Origin: an uncultured Bacteroidota bacterium
GTDB lineage: Bacteria; Bacteroidota; Bacteroidia; Chitinophagales; Chitinophagaceae
DNA length: 54,431 nucleotides
Direction: 5' to 3'
NCBI GenBank assembly: GCA_946479615.1
Contig: CAMLGR010000008.1
Location: forward strand, 1-54,431
Shown: in pieces, positions 25,255-33,751 of the stretch
Position numbering within the stretch: position 1 is the stretch's first letter
How the letters are laid out: every line of letters starts with the position of its first letter
The notes under the pieces: generated by a model
Databases searched by the model: none
Told to the model about the DNA's origin: nothing
What the model saw: only the letters and a program-made list of their open reading frames with translations
Made by a program: the position numbers and the translations under genes

Positions 25255-26427
25255 ATGTCTGCCGGAAAGATCCACATTTTTGATACTACTCTCCGGGATG
25301 GAGAGCAGGTACCTGGGTGCAAACTCAATACAAAAGAAAAGATCCATTTGGCGCTGGCCCTGGAAGAACTGGGTGTCGATATTATCGAAGCCGGTTTCCC
25401 GATCTCCTCACCCGGCGATTTCGAATCGGTCAAAGAGATATCGAAAGTGATCACCCGTGCTACGGTTTGCGGCCTGAGCCGTATTGTTGAAAAAGATATC
25501 GAGACCGCCGCCGAAGCCCTGAAAGGAGCCAAACGCCCCCGGATACATACCGGTATCGGCACCTCCGATTATCATATCAAGGGCAAATTCAATTCTACCC
25601 GCGAAGACATTCTCCAACGCGCCATCAACGGCGTACGCTATGCTAAAAATTTCGTGGATGATGTCGAGTTCTATGCCGAAGATGCGGGCCGCACCGATAA
25701 TGAATTCCTGGCCCGCGTAGTAGAAGCTGTGATCAAAGCCGGTGCTACCGTGGTCAATATTCCCGACACCACCGGTTATTGTTTACCGCATCAATACGGC
25801 GAAAAGATCGCTTATCTTATTAATAATGTCCCCAACGTTGACAAGGCCATTCTCAGCTGTCATTGTCACAATGATCTTGGTCTGGCTACTGCCAATTCCA
25901 TTGCAGGCGTGATCAATGGTGCAAGACAGATCGAATGTACGATCAATGGCCTGGGCGAAAGAGCCGGTAATACTTCTCTCGAAGAAGTGGTGATGATCAT
26001 TAAGCAACACAAGGACCTCGGTTTTTATACCAATGTAGAAGCCAAACAATTGAACCCGCTGAGCCGTCAGGTATCGGACACTATGCGTATGCCGGTGCAA
26101 CCGAACAAGGCAATCGTTGGCAGCAATGCCTTCTCCCACTCTTCCGGTATTCACCAGGATGGGTTTTTAAAAGATTCATTGACCTACGAGATCATCAACC
26201 CCGAAGAAGTAGGTGCCGATTCATCCAAAATCGTATTGACAGCCCGCAGCGGCAGAAGTGCGCTGGCTTATCGTTTCCAGAAACTGGGCTTCCAGTTCAA
26301 CAGGAATGATGTGGATGTTTTATATAATGAATTCCTTAGCGTGGCAGACAGTAAGAAAGAAGTAGAAGACAAGGACCTCGATATACTCGCAAAACAATAT
26401 CAATCAAAAGTTATAGCAGTTAACTAA
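25255..26427 (+). CDS. leuA: 2-isopropylmalate synthase, short form without regulatory domain
   Basis: A 390-residue enzyme that condenses acetyl-CoA and 2-oxoisovalerate, the first step of leucine synthesis. [12 protein letters not shown] at about residues 10-21, the metal-binding HCHNDLGLA near residue 205, and [15 protein letters not shown] near 232 are conserved; the [10 protein letters not shown] motif near 300 belongs to the linker region. The protein ends at about the point where the roughly 120-residue leucine-binding C-terminal domain would start in the E. coli enzyme (over 500 residues), so leucine feedback is probably absent. Citramalate synthase is the alternative, but leuC, leuD and leuB follow directly. 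Confidence 0.92.
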   Translation: MSAGKIHIFDTTLRDGEQVPGCKLNTKEKIHLALALEELGVDIIEAGFPISSPGDFESVKEISKVITRATVCGLSRIVEKDIETAAEALKGAKRPRIHTGIGTSDYHIKGKFNSTREDILQRAINGVRYAKNFVDDVEFYAEDAGRTDNEFLARVVEAVIKAGATVVNIPDTTGYCLPHQYGEKIAYLINNVPNVDKAILSCHCHNDLGLATANSIAGVINGARQIECTINGLGERAGNTSLEEVVMIIKQHKDLGFYTNVEAKQLNPLSRQVSDTMRMPVQPNKAIVGSNAFSHSSGIHQDGFLKDSLTYEIINPEEVGADSSKIVLTARSGRSALAYRFQKLGFQFNRNDVDVLYNEFLSVADSKKEVEDKDLDILAKQYQSKVIAVN

Positions 26428-26428
26428 T

Positions 26429-27829
26429 ATGGGAAAAACATTGTTTGATAAGATCTGGGAGAAACATGTCGTTAAAGAAATTGAAGACGGTCCTTCTGTA
26501 TTATATATCGACAAACATTTTATTCATGAAGTAACAAGCCCGCAGGCTTTTACCGGGTTGAATAAAAGAGGCATCAAAGTTTTCCGTCCCCAACAGGTCG
26601 TAGCCACCGCTGATCATAATGTACCGACACTCGATCAGCATTTACCTATCAAAGAAGAACTGAGCCGTTTGCAGGTAGATGCCTTAAAAAAGAATTGCGC
26701 CGAACATGGTATCGAATTATATGGCCTTGGGCATCCCTTCCAGGGTATCGTGCATGTGATTGGACCCGAACTCGGAATCACACAACCCGGCATGACCATC
26801 GTTTGTGGTGATAGCCATACTTCCACCCACGGCGCTTTTGGTTCTATTGCGTTTGGTATCGGTACCAGCGAAGTGGAAATGGTATTTGCTTCGCAATGCT
26901 TATTGCAAAGCAAACCCAAACTGATGCGCGTAAATGTAGAGGGCAAGTTGAATAAAGGTGTAGTGAGCAAAGACATCATTCTTTATATCATTTCAAAAAT
27001 ATCCGCCAGTGGCGCTACCGGTTATGCGGTGGAATATGCAGGTTCTGCGATCCGCGATCTTTCCATGGAAGCCAGGATGACGATCTGCAATATGAGTATT
27101 GAAATGGGTGCCCGCTGCGGAATGATCGCACCGGATGAAACCACCTTCGATTATATCAAGGGAAGAAAATTTGCGCCGCAGGGCAAAGAGTGGGAAACCA
27201 AACTTGCTTACTGGAAAACATTGCAAAGCGATGCGGATGCGAAGTTCGATACCGAATTAAATATTAAGGCAGAAGATATCGAGCCCATGATCACGTATGG
27301 CACCAACCCGGGTATGGGTGTAGGTGTAACGGGGCATGTACCTTCCCTGAACGAGATCGATGAAAAAGAAAAAGCATCGTTCGAAAAATCATTGCACTAC
27401 ATGGGTCTCGAACCCGGTTTGAATATCAAAGGAAAGAAAGTCGATTATGTTTTTATTGGTAGCTGTACCAATTCAAGGATAGAAGATCTGCGGATGGTAG
27501 CTTCTTTTGTCAAAGGAAAAAAGAAAGCGGATAGTGTAGAAGTATGGATCGTTCCCGGCAGCAAGCAGGTGGAAAAACAGGCGATTGAAGAAGGTATCGA
27601 TAAAATATTTGAAGAAGCCGGCTTTATCCTTCGCCAGCCGGGATGCAGCGCCTGCCTGGGTATGAATGAAGACAAAATTCCAGCCGGCAAATATTGCATC
27701 TCTACTTCCAACAGAAATTTTGAAGGAAGACAGGGCGCAGGCGCCCGCACTTTGTTAGCCAGCCCGCTGACAGCGGCGGCGGCTGCTATTACCGGGGTGG
27801 TAACAGATGTAAGAGAATTATTGAATTAA
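26429..27829 (+). CDS. leuC: 3-isopropylmalate dehydratase large subunit
   Basis: A 466-residue aconitase-family protein that binds a [4Fe-4S] cluster and, with LeuD, isomerises 2- to 3-isopropylmalate. The cluster ligands are in GSCTNSR near residue 347 and PGCSACLG near 408-412; [14 protein letters not shown] near 130 is a substrate-binding block. Length is normal. It starts 1 bp after the leuA stop codon, so translation is probably coupled. Confidence 0.97.
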   Translation: MGKTLFDKIWEKHVVKEIEDGPSVLYIDKHFIHEVTSPQAFTGLNKRGIKVFRPQQVVATADHNVPTLDQHLPIKEELSRLQVDALKKNCAEHGIELYGLGHPFQGIVHVIGPELGITQPGMTIVCGDSHTSTHGAFGSIAFGIGTSEVEMVFASQCLLQSKPKLMRVNVEGKLNKGVVSKDIILYIISKISASGATGYAVEYAGSAIRDLSMEARMTICNMSIEMGARCGMIAPDETTFDYIKGRKFAPQGKEWETKLAYWKTLQSDADAKFDTELNIKAEDIEPMITYGTNPGMGVGVTGHVPSLNEIDEKEKASFEKSLHYMGLEPGLNIKGKKVDYVFIGSCTNSRIEDLRMVASFVKGKKKADSVEVWIVPGSKQVEKQAIEEGIDKIFEEAGFILRQPGCSACLGMNEDKIPAGKYCISTSNRNFEGRQGAGARTLLASPLTAAAAAITGVVTDVRELLN

Positions 27830-27841
27830 ACATTATTAATC

Positions 27842-28423
27842 ATGCAAGCAATACGCACGATACATAGCCGCTTTGTCCCTTTACAAATGGAAAACGTGGA
27901 TACGGACCAGATCATCCCGGCCCGTTTCCTGAAAGCAACGACAAGAGATGGATTTGGAAAAAATCTTTTCCGCGACTGGCGCTATGAGAATGACGATGAA
28001 ACAAAACCTAAAAAGGATTTTGTATTGAATCGGCCGCAATACAGCGGCGAGATACTGGTAGCCGGTAAAAATTTTGGCTGCGGATCTTCCCGTGAACACG
28101 CGGCCTGGTCCATTCTCGATTATGGTTTCCGTGCAGTGGTCTCCAGTTTCTATGCCGATATATTCAAGAACAATGCGTTGAACAACGGAGTGATCCCTAT
28201 CCAGGTCACGGATGGATTTCTTCAAAAGATATTTGAACAGGATAACCAATCAACATTAAGTGTTGACCTGGAAAAACAAACCATCACGATCGATAAAACA
28301 GGTGAGACAGAAAAGTTTGATATCAATAATTATAAGAAGACCTGCTTGCTGAACGGATATGACGATATCGATTACCTGCTGAGCATTCGCAAGGAGATAG
28401 AAGAATTTGAAACAACCGAATAA
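27842..28423 (+). CDS. leuD: 3-isopropylmalate dehydratase small subunit
   Basis: A 193-residue swivelling-domain subunit partnering Leu[22 protein letters not shown] at the N-terminus and [19 protein letters not shown] near residue 80 are the hallmark segments; the latter closes the active site. The normal bacterial size is about 200. It lies 12 bp after leuC and 12 bp before leuB in the leu operon. Confidence 0.96.
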   Translation: MQAIRTIHSRFVPLQMENVDTDQIIPARFLKATTRDGFGKNLFRDWRYENDDETKPKKDFVLNRPQYSGEILVAGKNFGCGSSREHAAWSILDYGFRAVVSSFYADIFKNNALNNGVIPIQVTDGFLQKIFEQDNQSTLSVDLEKQTITIDKTGETEKFDINNYKKTCLLNGYDDIDYLLSIRKEIEEFETTE

Positions 28424-28435
28424 TATAAAGAAACA

Positions 28436-29557
28436 ATGAAAACTAAAAAAAGGATAGCGGTCATAGAAGGCGACGGGATTGGTCCCGAAGTCACCCGTCA
28501 ATCTATCCGTGTGCTGAACAGTATTGCCGAAGCGACCGGTCATGAATTTGACTTCGTGTATTGCCTGATGGGCGCCGATGCCATCGAGAAAACCGGTAAT
28601 CCCCTCCCCGATGAAACGATCGAGATCTGTCTTAACAGCGATGCTATTTTATTTGGCGCTATCGGTCACCCGAAATATGATAATGACCCGACTGCCAAAG
28701 TAAGACCTGAACAGGGTTTACTGAAGCTAAGAAAATCATTACAACTGTTTGCGAATATCCGCCCGGTCAGCACATATCCTGCTTTAAGCTACCTGTCGCC
28801 ATTAAAGCCGAAGAATATAGAAGGAGTTGATTTTGTCATTTTCCGTGAACTGACAGGCGGTATTTATTTTGGTAAAAAAGAATTAAGCGCCGATGGCTCA
28901 CAGGCTATCGATGAATGCACCTATAACCGCGAGGAAATAGAGCGTGTAGCTCACCTGGCCTTCCAGTCAGCTCAGAAAAGAAGAAAGAAATTAACCCTGG
29001 TCGATAAAGCCAATGTACTGGAAACATCCAGGCTCTGGAGAAAAGTAGTACAGGAGATCGCCCCGCAATATGCAGATGTGGCCGTGGATTTCCTGTTTGT
29101 TGATAATGCCGCGATGCAGATCATTCTCAATCCCAAACAATTTGATGTGATCCTGACAGAAAATATGTTTGGCGATATCATCAGTGATGAGGCGAGTGTG
29201 ATCACCGGTTCCTTAGGATTACTTCCTTCGGCTTCTATTGGCAAAGGCAGTGCGTTGTTTGAACCTATTCATGGTTCTTATCCGCAGGCCGCCGGTAAAG
29301 ATATAGCCAACCCGCTGGGATCTATTCTTTCCACGGCCATGCTGCTCGATTATATCGGGTTAACGGCAGAAGCGGCCCTGGTAAAAGAGGCGGTCAACTG
29401 GTCTTTGCAAAATGGTTTTGTTACCAAAGACATTGACCCGGTGAATTTTTATTTCACCTCTACCATCGGCGAACTGATCTGTGATTATGTAAGTGGCAAG
29501 ATACCGGGCTCGGTAAAGCAGGAGAATATTGAGTTGAGGAAATCGACAATCATATAA
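28436..29557 (+). CDS. leuB: 3-isopropylmalate dehydrogenase
   Basis: A 373-residue NAD-dependent oxidative decarboxylase that makes 2-oxoisocaproate. EGDGIGPEV at the N-terminus, FRELTGGIYFG near residue 140, the DKANVLETSRLWR block with the catalytic Lys near 185-197, and LFEPIHGSYPQAAGK near 277 are diagnostic of LeuB. It is the last leu gene; an 18 bp palindrome begins 2 bp after its stop codon, and the Ile/Val attenuator follows. Confidence 0.97.
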   Translation: MKTKKRIAVIEGDGIGPEVTRQSIRVLNSIAEATGHEFDFVYCLMGADAIEKTGNPLPDETIEICLNSDAILFGAIGHPKYDNDPTAKVRPEQGLLKLRKSLQLFANIRPVSTYPALSYLSPLKPKNIEGVDFVIFRELTGGIYFGKKELSADGSQAIDECTYNREEIERVAHLAFQSAQKRRKKLTLVDKANVLETSRLWRKVVQEIAPQYADVAVDFLFVDNAAMQIILNPKQFDVILTENMFGDIISDEASVITGSLGLLPSASIGKGSALFEPIHGSYPQAAGKDIANPLGSILSTAMLLDYIGLTAEAALVKEAVNWSLQNGFVTKDIDPVNFYFTSTIGELICDYVSGKIPGSVKQENIELRKSTII

Positions 29558-29558
29558 T

Positions 29559-29576
29559 AATTATGAATTCATAATT
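29559..29576. repeat. 18 bp perfect palindrome AATTATGAATTCATAATT
   Basis: The palindrome is followed directly by another CATAATTAAAA word. It begins 2 bp after the leuB stop codon. It could be a weak terminator of the leu operon, since a run of A and T follows, or one more word-type repeat. Confidence 0.7.
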
Positions 29577-29640
29577 CATAATTAAAAAACGATTCGAAAA
29601 GAAAAATCGGACAGAAGCTCTTTTTTTAAGAAAGCGGGTG

Positions 29641-29648
29641 TATATTTA
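29641..29648 (+). promoter_or_regulatory. Candidate -7 box (TATATTTA) for the ilv leader transcript
   Basis: TATATTTA differs from TAnnTTTG at one base. A T-rich stretch at 29621-29627 is at the right distance for a -33 element. Transcription would start near 29653, just ahead of the leader region 1 at 29661. Confidence 0.4.
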
Positions 29649-29665
29649 CGGTACATACATCCTTC

Positions 29666-29770
29666 ATGTTGAACAGAAGAATACATAACATCATCTCTTT
29701 CGTAAGCACTATTATTATAGTCGTGGTGATTATTATTCCTGCAATACATGGAGGTGGAACTTGTATATAA
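29666..29770 (+). CDS. ilvL: ilv operon leader peptide
   Basis: A 34-codon ORF too short for usual gene callers. It encodes 11 Ile and 4 Val; residues 16-24 read IIIVVVIII, nine control codons in a row, followed by Pro. Ile codons used are mostly ATT and ATA; Leu appears once, so leucine control is weak at best. Codons 29-31 (GGA GGT GGA) encode three Gly and at the same time form antiterminator region 2. No strong ribosome binding site is visible before the ATG at 29666, as usual in this phylum. E. coli IlvL contains a closely similar run, VVVIIIP. The peptide itself probably has no function after translation. Confidence 0.85.
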   Translation: MLNRRIHNIISFVSTIIIVVVIIIPAIHGGGTCI

Positions 29771-29788
29771 AGTAAAAAATCAAAATAC

Positions 29789-29823
29789 AAAAGACCCGCC
29801 TCCAAAAGGCGGGTCTTTTTTTT
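29789..29823 (+). terminator. Attenuator terminator hairpin
   Basis: AAAAGACCCGCCT (29789-29801) pairs perfectly over 13 bp with AGGCGGGTCTTTT (29807-29819) around the loop CCAAA, followed by T residues to 29823. It lies 58 bp upstream of the ilvE start codon. Confidence 0.95.
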
Positions 29824-29851
29824 GCGCTAATAAATGTAAACAACTTAGTTC

Positions 29852-29878
29852 CCCCTCTGTGGAGGGGCTAGGAGGAGG
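29852..29878 (+). promoter_or_regulatory. Hairpin and strong Shine-Dalgarno before ilvE
   Basis: CCCCTC (29852-29857) pairs with GAGGGG (29862-29867). Then CTAGGAGGAGG leads to the ATG at 29882, with the purine run GGAGGAGG ending 4 bp upstream. Such a strong Shine-Dalgarno sequence is rare in Bacteroidota. It may come from a CCCCTC...GAGGGGCTAGG repeat word. Confidence 0.6.
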
Positions 29879-29881
29879 CAA

Positions 29882-30805
29882 ATGTCATATTATAACAACG
29901 ATACGGTTATCTGGCTGAATGGTGAATTTGTAAAAGCTTCAGCTGCCAAAATGGATCTCTATAGCCAGAGCCTCCACTATGGCTATGCCGTATTTGAAGG
30001 TATCCGTTCTTACAGGACAGAGAATGGTGAGACAAGAATATTCAAGGCGCTGGAACATTATAACCGTTTGCACCGTTCCGCCTACCTGCTGAATATTCCT
30101 TATACCTGGACAGCCGAAGAACTGATACAGGCCAACTATGAAGTATTAAAAAGAAATGGTTTGCAGGATGCTTATATACGCCCCGTTGTCTACAGCCCGG
30201 CCAATATGAGTTTTGCCAAAAACACCGAATCATTTATCGTGATCGAAGCCTGGGAAATGCAGCCGTTTTTAGGAGATAAGTTATTAAAAGTAATGACCAG
30301 TTCCTTCGAACGGCCCAATCCAAAAGCATTTAAGATAGCAGCCAAAGCTACCGGTCATTATGTAAACTCGATACTCGCCAGCCAGGAAGCAAAAGCAAAA
30401 GGGTTTGATGAAGCATTGCTCAATGACATGAATGGATTTGTAGCAGAAGGACCCGGCGCGAATATATTCTTTGAAAAGGATGGCAAACTGATCACACCGG
30501 CAGAAGGAAATATCTTACCCGGTATCACCCGCACCACGGTTATGGAGATCAGTGCCGATCTGAATATTCCTGTAGAAGAAAAATTATTTACTACCGATGA
30601 GTTGAAACAGGCCGATGCCGTTTTCTATTGCGGTACCGCTGCGGAAATCATCGGCTGGGAAAGCCTCGACGGCACTCCTTTTAAAAAAGACTGGAATGAT
30701 ACAGCGAGCAAACTGATCCAGATAGCTTATAAAAGCAGGGTAATCGGGAATACGGAAAACAAGATATCAACTGGTATAAAGAAACAAGCGACTACGTTTA
30801 ACTAA
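29882..30805 (+). CDS. ilvE: Branched-chain amino acid aminotransferase
   Basis: A 307-residue fold-type IV PLP enzyme that transfers the amino group of glutamate to the keto acids of Val, Ile and Leu. SLHYGYAVFEGIRSY near residues 31-45, the PLP Lys in FKIAAKATGHYVNS near 155-168, and GFVAEGPGANIFF with TRTTVMEI are conserved. Length matches E. coli IlvE. It is the first structural gene after the attenuator. Confidence 0.96.
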   Translation: MSYYNNDTVIWLNGEFVKASAAKMDLYSQSLHYGYAVFEGIRSYRTENGETRIFKALEHYNRLHRSAYLLNIPYTWTAEELIQANYEVLKRNGLQDAYIRPVVYSPANMSFAKNTESFIVIEAWEMQPFLGDKLLKVMTSSFERPNPKAFKIAAKATGHYVNSILASQEAKAKGFDEALLNDMNGFVAEGPGANIFFEKDGKLITPAEGNILPGITRTTVMEISADLNIPVEEKLFTTDELKQADAVFYCGTAAEIIGWESLDGTPFKKDWNDTASKLIQIAYKSRVIGNTENKISTGIKKQATTFN

Positions 30806-30811
30806 AAAGAC

Positions 30812-32494
30812 ATGTCAGAACTAAACAAATATTCAAAGACGATTACGCAGGACCCGACACAACCAGCCGCACAAGCCATGTTATATGGTATCGGGTTAAC
30901 GGATGATGATCTGAAGAAAGCACAGGTTGGTATTGCCAGCATGGGCTACGATGGCAACACCTGCAATATGCACCTGAATGAATTGGCCAAAGTGATCAAG
31001 CAGGGTGTATGGGATAATGATCTCGTGGGATTGATCTTTAATACGATCGGCGTCAGTGACGGTATCAGCAATGGTACGGATGGCATGCGCTACTCACTGG
31101 TGAGCCGCGATATCATTGCCGATTCAATAGAAGCTGTTTGCGGCGCCCAATATTATGATGGACTGATCGCTGTTCCGGGGTGTGATAAAAACATGCCGGG
31201 TTCATTGATCGCTATGGGAAGATTGAATCGCCCTGCGATCATGGTGTATGGTGGCACGATCGCACCGGGTCATTACAAAGGTGAAGACCTGAACATCATT
31301 TCTTCTTTCGAAGCATTGGGAAAAAAGATTGCCGGCCAGTTGAATGATGAAGATTTCAAGGGCATCGTAATGAATAGTTGCCCCGGCGCCGGCGCCTGTG
31401 GCGGCATGTATACCGCCAATACAATGGCCAGCGCTATCGAAGCATTAGGCATGAGCCTTCCCTACTCTTCTTCCAATCCTGCACTGGGTGAAGACAAACA
31501 AAAAGAATGTGCAGCAGCGGGCAAAGCGATCCGCCTGTTGCTGGAAAAAGATATCAAGCCCTCCGATATCATGACACGTAAAGCATTTGAGAATGCGATT
31601 ACTGTTATCATGGTACTCGGTGGAAGCACGAATGCCGTTCTGCACCTGATTGCGATGGCAAAAGCGGTAGATGTACCATTGACGCAGGATGATTTTCAAA
31701 AGATAAGTGATAAGATTCCTGTTCTGGCCGATTTCAAACCCTCTGGAAAATATCTCATGCAGGATCTGCATGAACATGGCGGTGTACCATCAGTAATGAA
31801 ATATTTATTGCAACAGGGTCTGCTGCATGGCGATTGTTTGACAGTTACCGGTAAAACGGTTGCAGAGAATTTAGCAGGTGTTCCGGATTTGGATTTCAAG
31901 ACACAAAAAATTATTTACCCGTTAGATCAACCATTAAAAGCGACGGGGCACCTGCAAATCCTGTATGGTAATCTGGCCGAGAACGGAAGTGTGGCAAAGA
32001 TCTCCGGTAAGGAAGGAGAAAAATTTGTCGGACCTGCCCGTGTATTCGATGGTGAGAAAAAATTGATTGCAGGCATCCGCGATGGAAAAGTAAAACAGGG
32101 CGATGTGGTCGTTATAAAGAATGAGGGACCCAAAGGTGCACCGGGTATGCCGGAAATGCTGAAACCTACTTCTGCCATCATTGGTGCAGGATTGGGAAAA
32201 TCAGTAGCGCTGATCACAGATGGCCGTTTTAGCGGAGGCACCCATGGATTTGTGGTCGGTCATATTACACCCGAAGCCTATGAAGGCGGGCTGATCGGAT
32301 TGGTAGAAGATGATGATATCATTGAAATAGATACGGTGAACAATTCCATCAACCTGAAAGTAGATAAAGCAACAATCGAAGCCAGGAGAAAAAACTGGAA
32401 GCGACCAGCTTTAAAAGCAACAAAAGGAATTTTATTCAAATACGCACAGGTAGTAAAACCAGCCGACCAGGGCTGTGTAACCGATGAAGCATGA
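30812..32494 (+). CDS. ilvD: Dihydroxy-acid dehydratase
   Basis: A 560-residue Fe-S dehydratase, third common step of Ile and Val synthesis. Cys ligands are seen in [22 protein letters not shown] and [18 protein letters not shown]; the C-terminal [21 protein letters not shown] is the classic IlvD signature. Length is typical. It lies 6 bp after ilvE and shares an ATGA overlap with the downstream methyltransferase gene, tying that gene to the operon. Confidence 0.97.
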   Translation: MSELNKYSKTITQDPTQPAAQAMLYGIGLTDDDLKKAQVGIASMGYDGNTCNMHLNELAKVIKQGVWDNDLVGLIFNTIGVSDGISNGTDGMRYSLVSRDIIADSIEAVCGAQYYDGLIAVPGCDKNMPGSLIAMGRLNRPAIMVYGGTIAPGHYKGEDLNIISSFEALGKKIAGQLNDEDFKGIVMNSCPGAGACGGMYTANTMASAIEALGMSLPYSSSNPALGEDKQKECAAAGKAIRLLLEKDIKPSDIMTRKAFENAITVIMVLGGSTNAVLHLIAMAKAVDVPLTQDDFQKISDKIPVLADFKPSGKYLMQDLHEHGGVPSVMKYLLQQGLLHGDCLTVTGKTVAENLAGVPDLDFKTQKIIYPLDQPLKATGHLQILYGNLAENGSVAKISGKEGEKFVGPARVFDGEKKLIAGIRDGKVKQGDVVVIKNEGPKGAPGMPEMLKPTSAIIGAGLGKSVALITDGRFSGGTHGFVVGHITPEAYEGGLIGLVEDDDIIEIDTVNNSINLKVDKATIEARRKNWKRPALKATKGILFKYAQVVKPADQGCVTDEA

Positions 32495-33234
32495 AATGGA
32501 ATACAGAACTATATAATACCCGGCATTCATTTGTGTACCAGTATGGCGCAGCAATGATCGACTTACTGGATCCGGCATCTTTTGAAAAAATATTGGATCT
32601 CGGATGCGGTACCGGTGAACTGACCCAACAGATAAAAGAAAAAGGCGCCCTGGTTTCAGGGATCGATAGTTCGGTTGACATGATTGAAAAAGCAAAAGCG
32701 AATTACCCGTTGATACCGTTTGAGGTATTGAGTGCAACTGCTATGCCCTACGAGGAAACATTTGATGCTGTTTTTTCCAACGCTGTATTGCACTGGATAC
32801 CGGAATATGAAATTGTAGCCCGGAATATTTATAAAGCGCTCAAGCCAGGAGGCAGATTTGTCGCAGAATTCGGAGGAAAAGATAATGTAGGAAATATTGT
32901 AAACGCCTTACAAGCGGCTTTTGAAAAAAGAGGATTGTCCTTTCAGAAGATCTGGTATTTCCCTTCCACCGCCGAATATGCTACGTTATTGGAAAAACAA
33001 GGGTTCCGGGTTTCGATGATCGCACACTTTGACCGGAAAACAGAATTATCAGATAATGATAAAGGAATGAGAGACTGGATCGAGATGTTTGGTAATAGTT
33101 TTTTCAAAAATAGTACGCCGGATCTGCGTAAAGAAATAATAGATGAAGCGGTCGCCAGCCTGAGAACGACTAATTACCAGGATGGAAAATGGTTTGCCGA
33201 TTATAAAAGATTGCGGTTAAAAGCTACCAAATAA
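32491..33234 (+). CDS. Class I SAM-dependent methyltransferase (trans-aconitate methyltransferase-like)
   Basis: A 247-residue methyltransferase. [15 protein letters not shown] near residue 35 is the SAM loop; [28 protein letters not shown] and [13 protein letters not shown] are motifs II to IV. The overall pattern is close to trans-aconitate 2-methyltransferases, but the substrate is uncertain. The start codon overlaps the ilvD stop by 4 bp, so it is translated with the ilv operon although it has no known role in the pathway. A link to a carboxylic acid by-product of ilv or leu metabolism is a guess. Confidence 0.83.
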   Translation: MKWNTELYNTRHSFVYQYGAAMIDLLDPASFEKILDLGCGTGELTQQIKEKGALVSGIDSSVDMIEKAKANYPLIPFEVLSATAMPYEETFDAVFSNAVLHWIPEYEIVARNIYKALKPGGRFVAEFGGKDNVGNIVNALQAAFEKRGLSFQKIWYFPSTAEYATLLEKQGFRVSMIAHFDRKTELSDNDKGMRDWIEMFGNSFFKNSTPDLRKEIIDEAVASLRTTNYQDGKWFADYKRLRLKATK

Positions 33235-33249
33235 GAACAGGGAAGATCA

Positions 33250-33744
33250 ATGACAAAAGATTATTTCATAGAACTGGCTGGATATAATGTATGGGCGAAT
33301 GCGCAGGCTTGTTCCTGGTTGGAGAATATAACAGATGAGCAATGGGAGCAACCGGTGGTGAGCAGTTTTGGCAATATCGCGGCAACAGTTATACATATTG
33401 CCAATGCGGAAAAGATCTGGGTAGACCGAATGAATCTTGTCGAAGTAAATAAACAGGTTTGGCTCACATCTTTTAGTGGAACAAAAAAAGAAGCATTGGA
33501 TCTATGGAGAAATGCTTCGCTGAACCTGGGTGCATTTATTACAGGATTCGATGAAAAAAAGCTGGAAACCGATTTACATTTTACCCGGCTCAATGGTGAT
33601 TCATACGTGATGGCGTATTACCAGGTATTGGCACATATTTTAAATCATTCCACGTTTCATCGCGGACAAATCGTTACGATGCTGAGACAGGTAGGATTTA
33701 CAGATATAACAACAACAGATATTACTCAGTACTTCAGAAAATAA
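33250..33744 (+). CDS. DinB family protein
   Basis: A 164-residue four-helix bundle of the DinB/YfiT superfamily. The three metal-binding His residues of the fold can be placed in ATVIHIANAEKIW near residue 40 and in LAHILNHSTFHRGQIVTML near residues 130-145. Such proteins include thiol transferases using bacillithiol or mycothiol, but most are unassigned. It lies 15 bp after the methyltransferase and 7 bp before ilvB, inside the ilv operon. Confidence 0.85.
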   Translation: MTKDYFIELAGYNVWANAQACSWLENITDEQWEQPVVSSFGNIAATVIHIANAEKIWVDRMNLVEVNKQVWLTSFSGTKKEALDLWRNASLNLGAFITGFDEKKLETDLHFTRLNGDSYVMAYYQVLAHILNHSTFHRGQIVTMLRQVGFTDITTTDITQYFRK

Positions 33745-33751
33745 AATAGTT

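Larger units (their letters stand above)
29661..29823 (+). promoter_or_regulatory. Ile/Val transcription attenuator of the ilv operon
   Basis: Three mutually exclusive pairings can be read directly. Protector 1:2 joins CCTTCATGT (29661-29669, containing the leader start codon) to ACATGGAGG (29746-29754), nine pairs with one G-U. Antiterminator 2:3 joins TGGAGGTGG (29749-29757) to CCGCCTCCA (29796-29804), nine pairs with one G-U. Terminator 3:4 is the 13 bp hairpin at 29789-29819. A ribosome stalled in the Ile/Val codons (29711-29737) covers region 1 and frees region 2, so the 2:3 hairpin forms and transcription continues into ilvE. A ribosome reaching the stop codon at 29768 covers region 2, so the terminator forms. 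The family precedent is enterobacterial ilvL. Confidence 0.88.
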
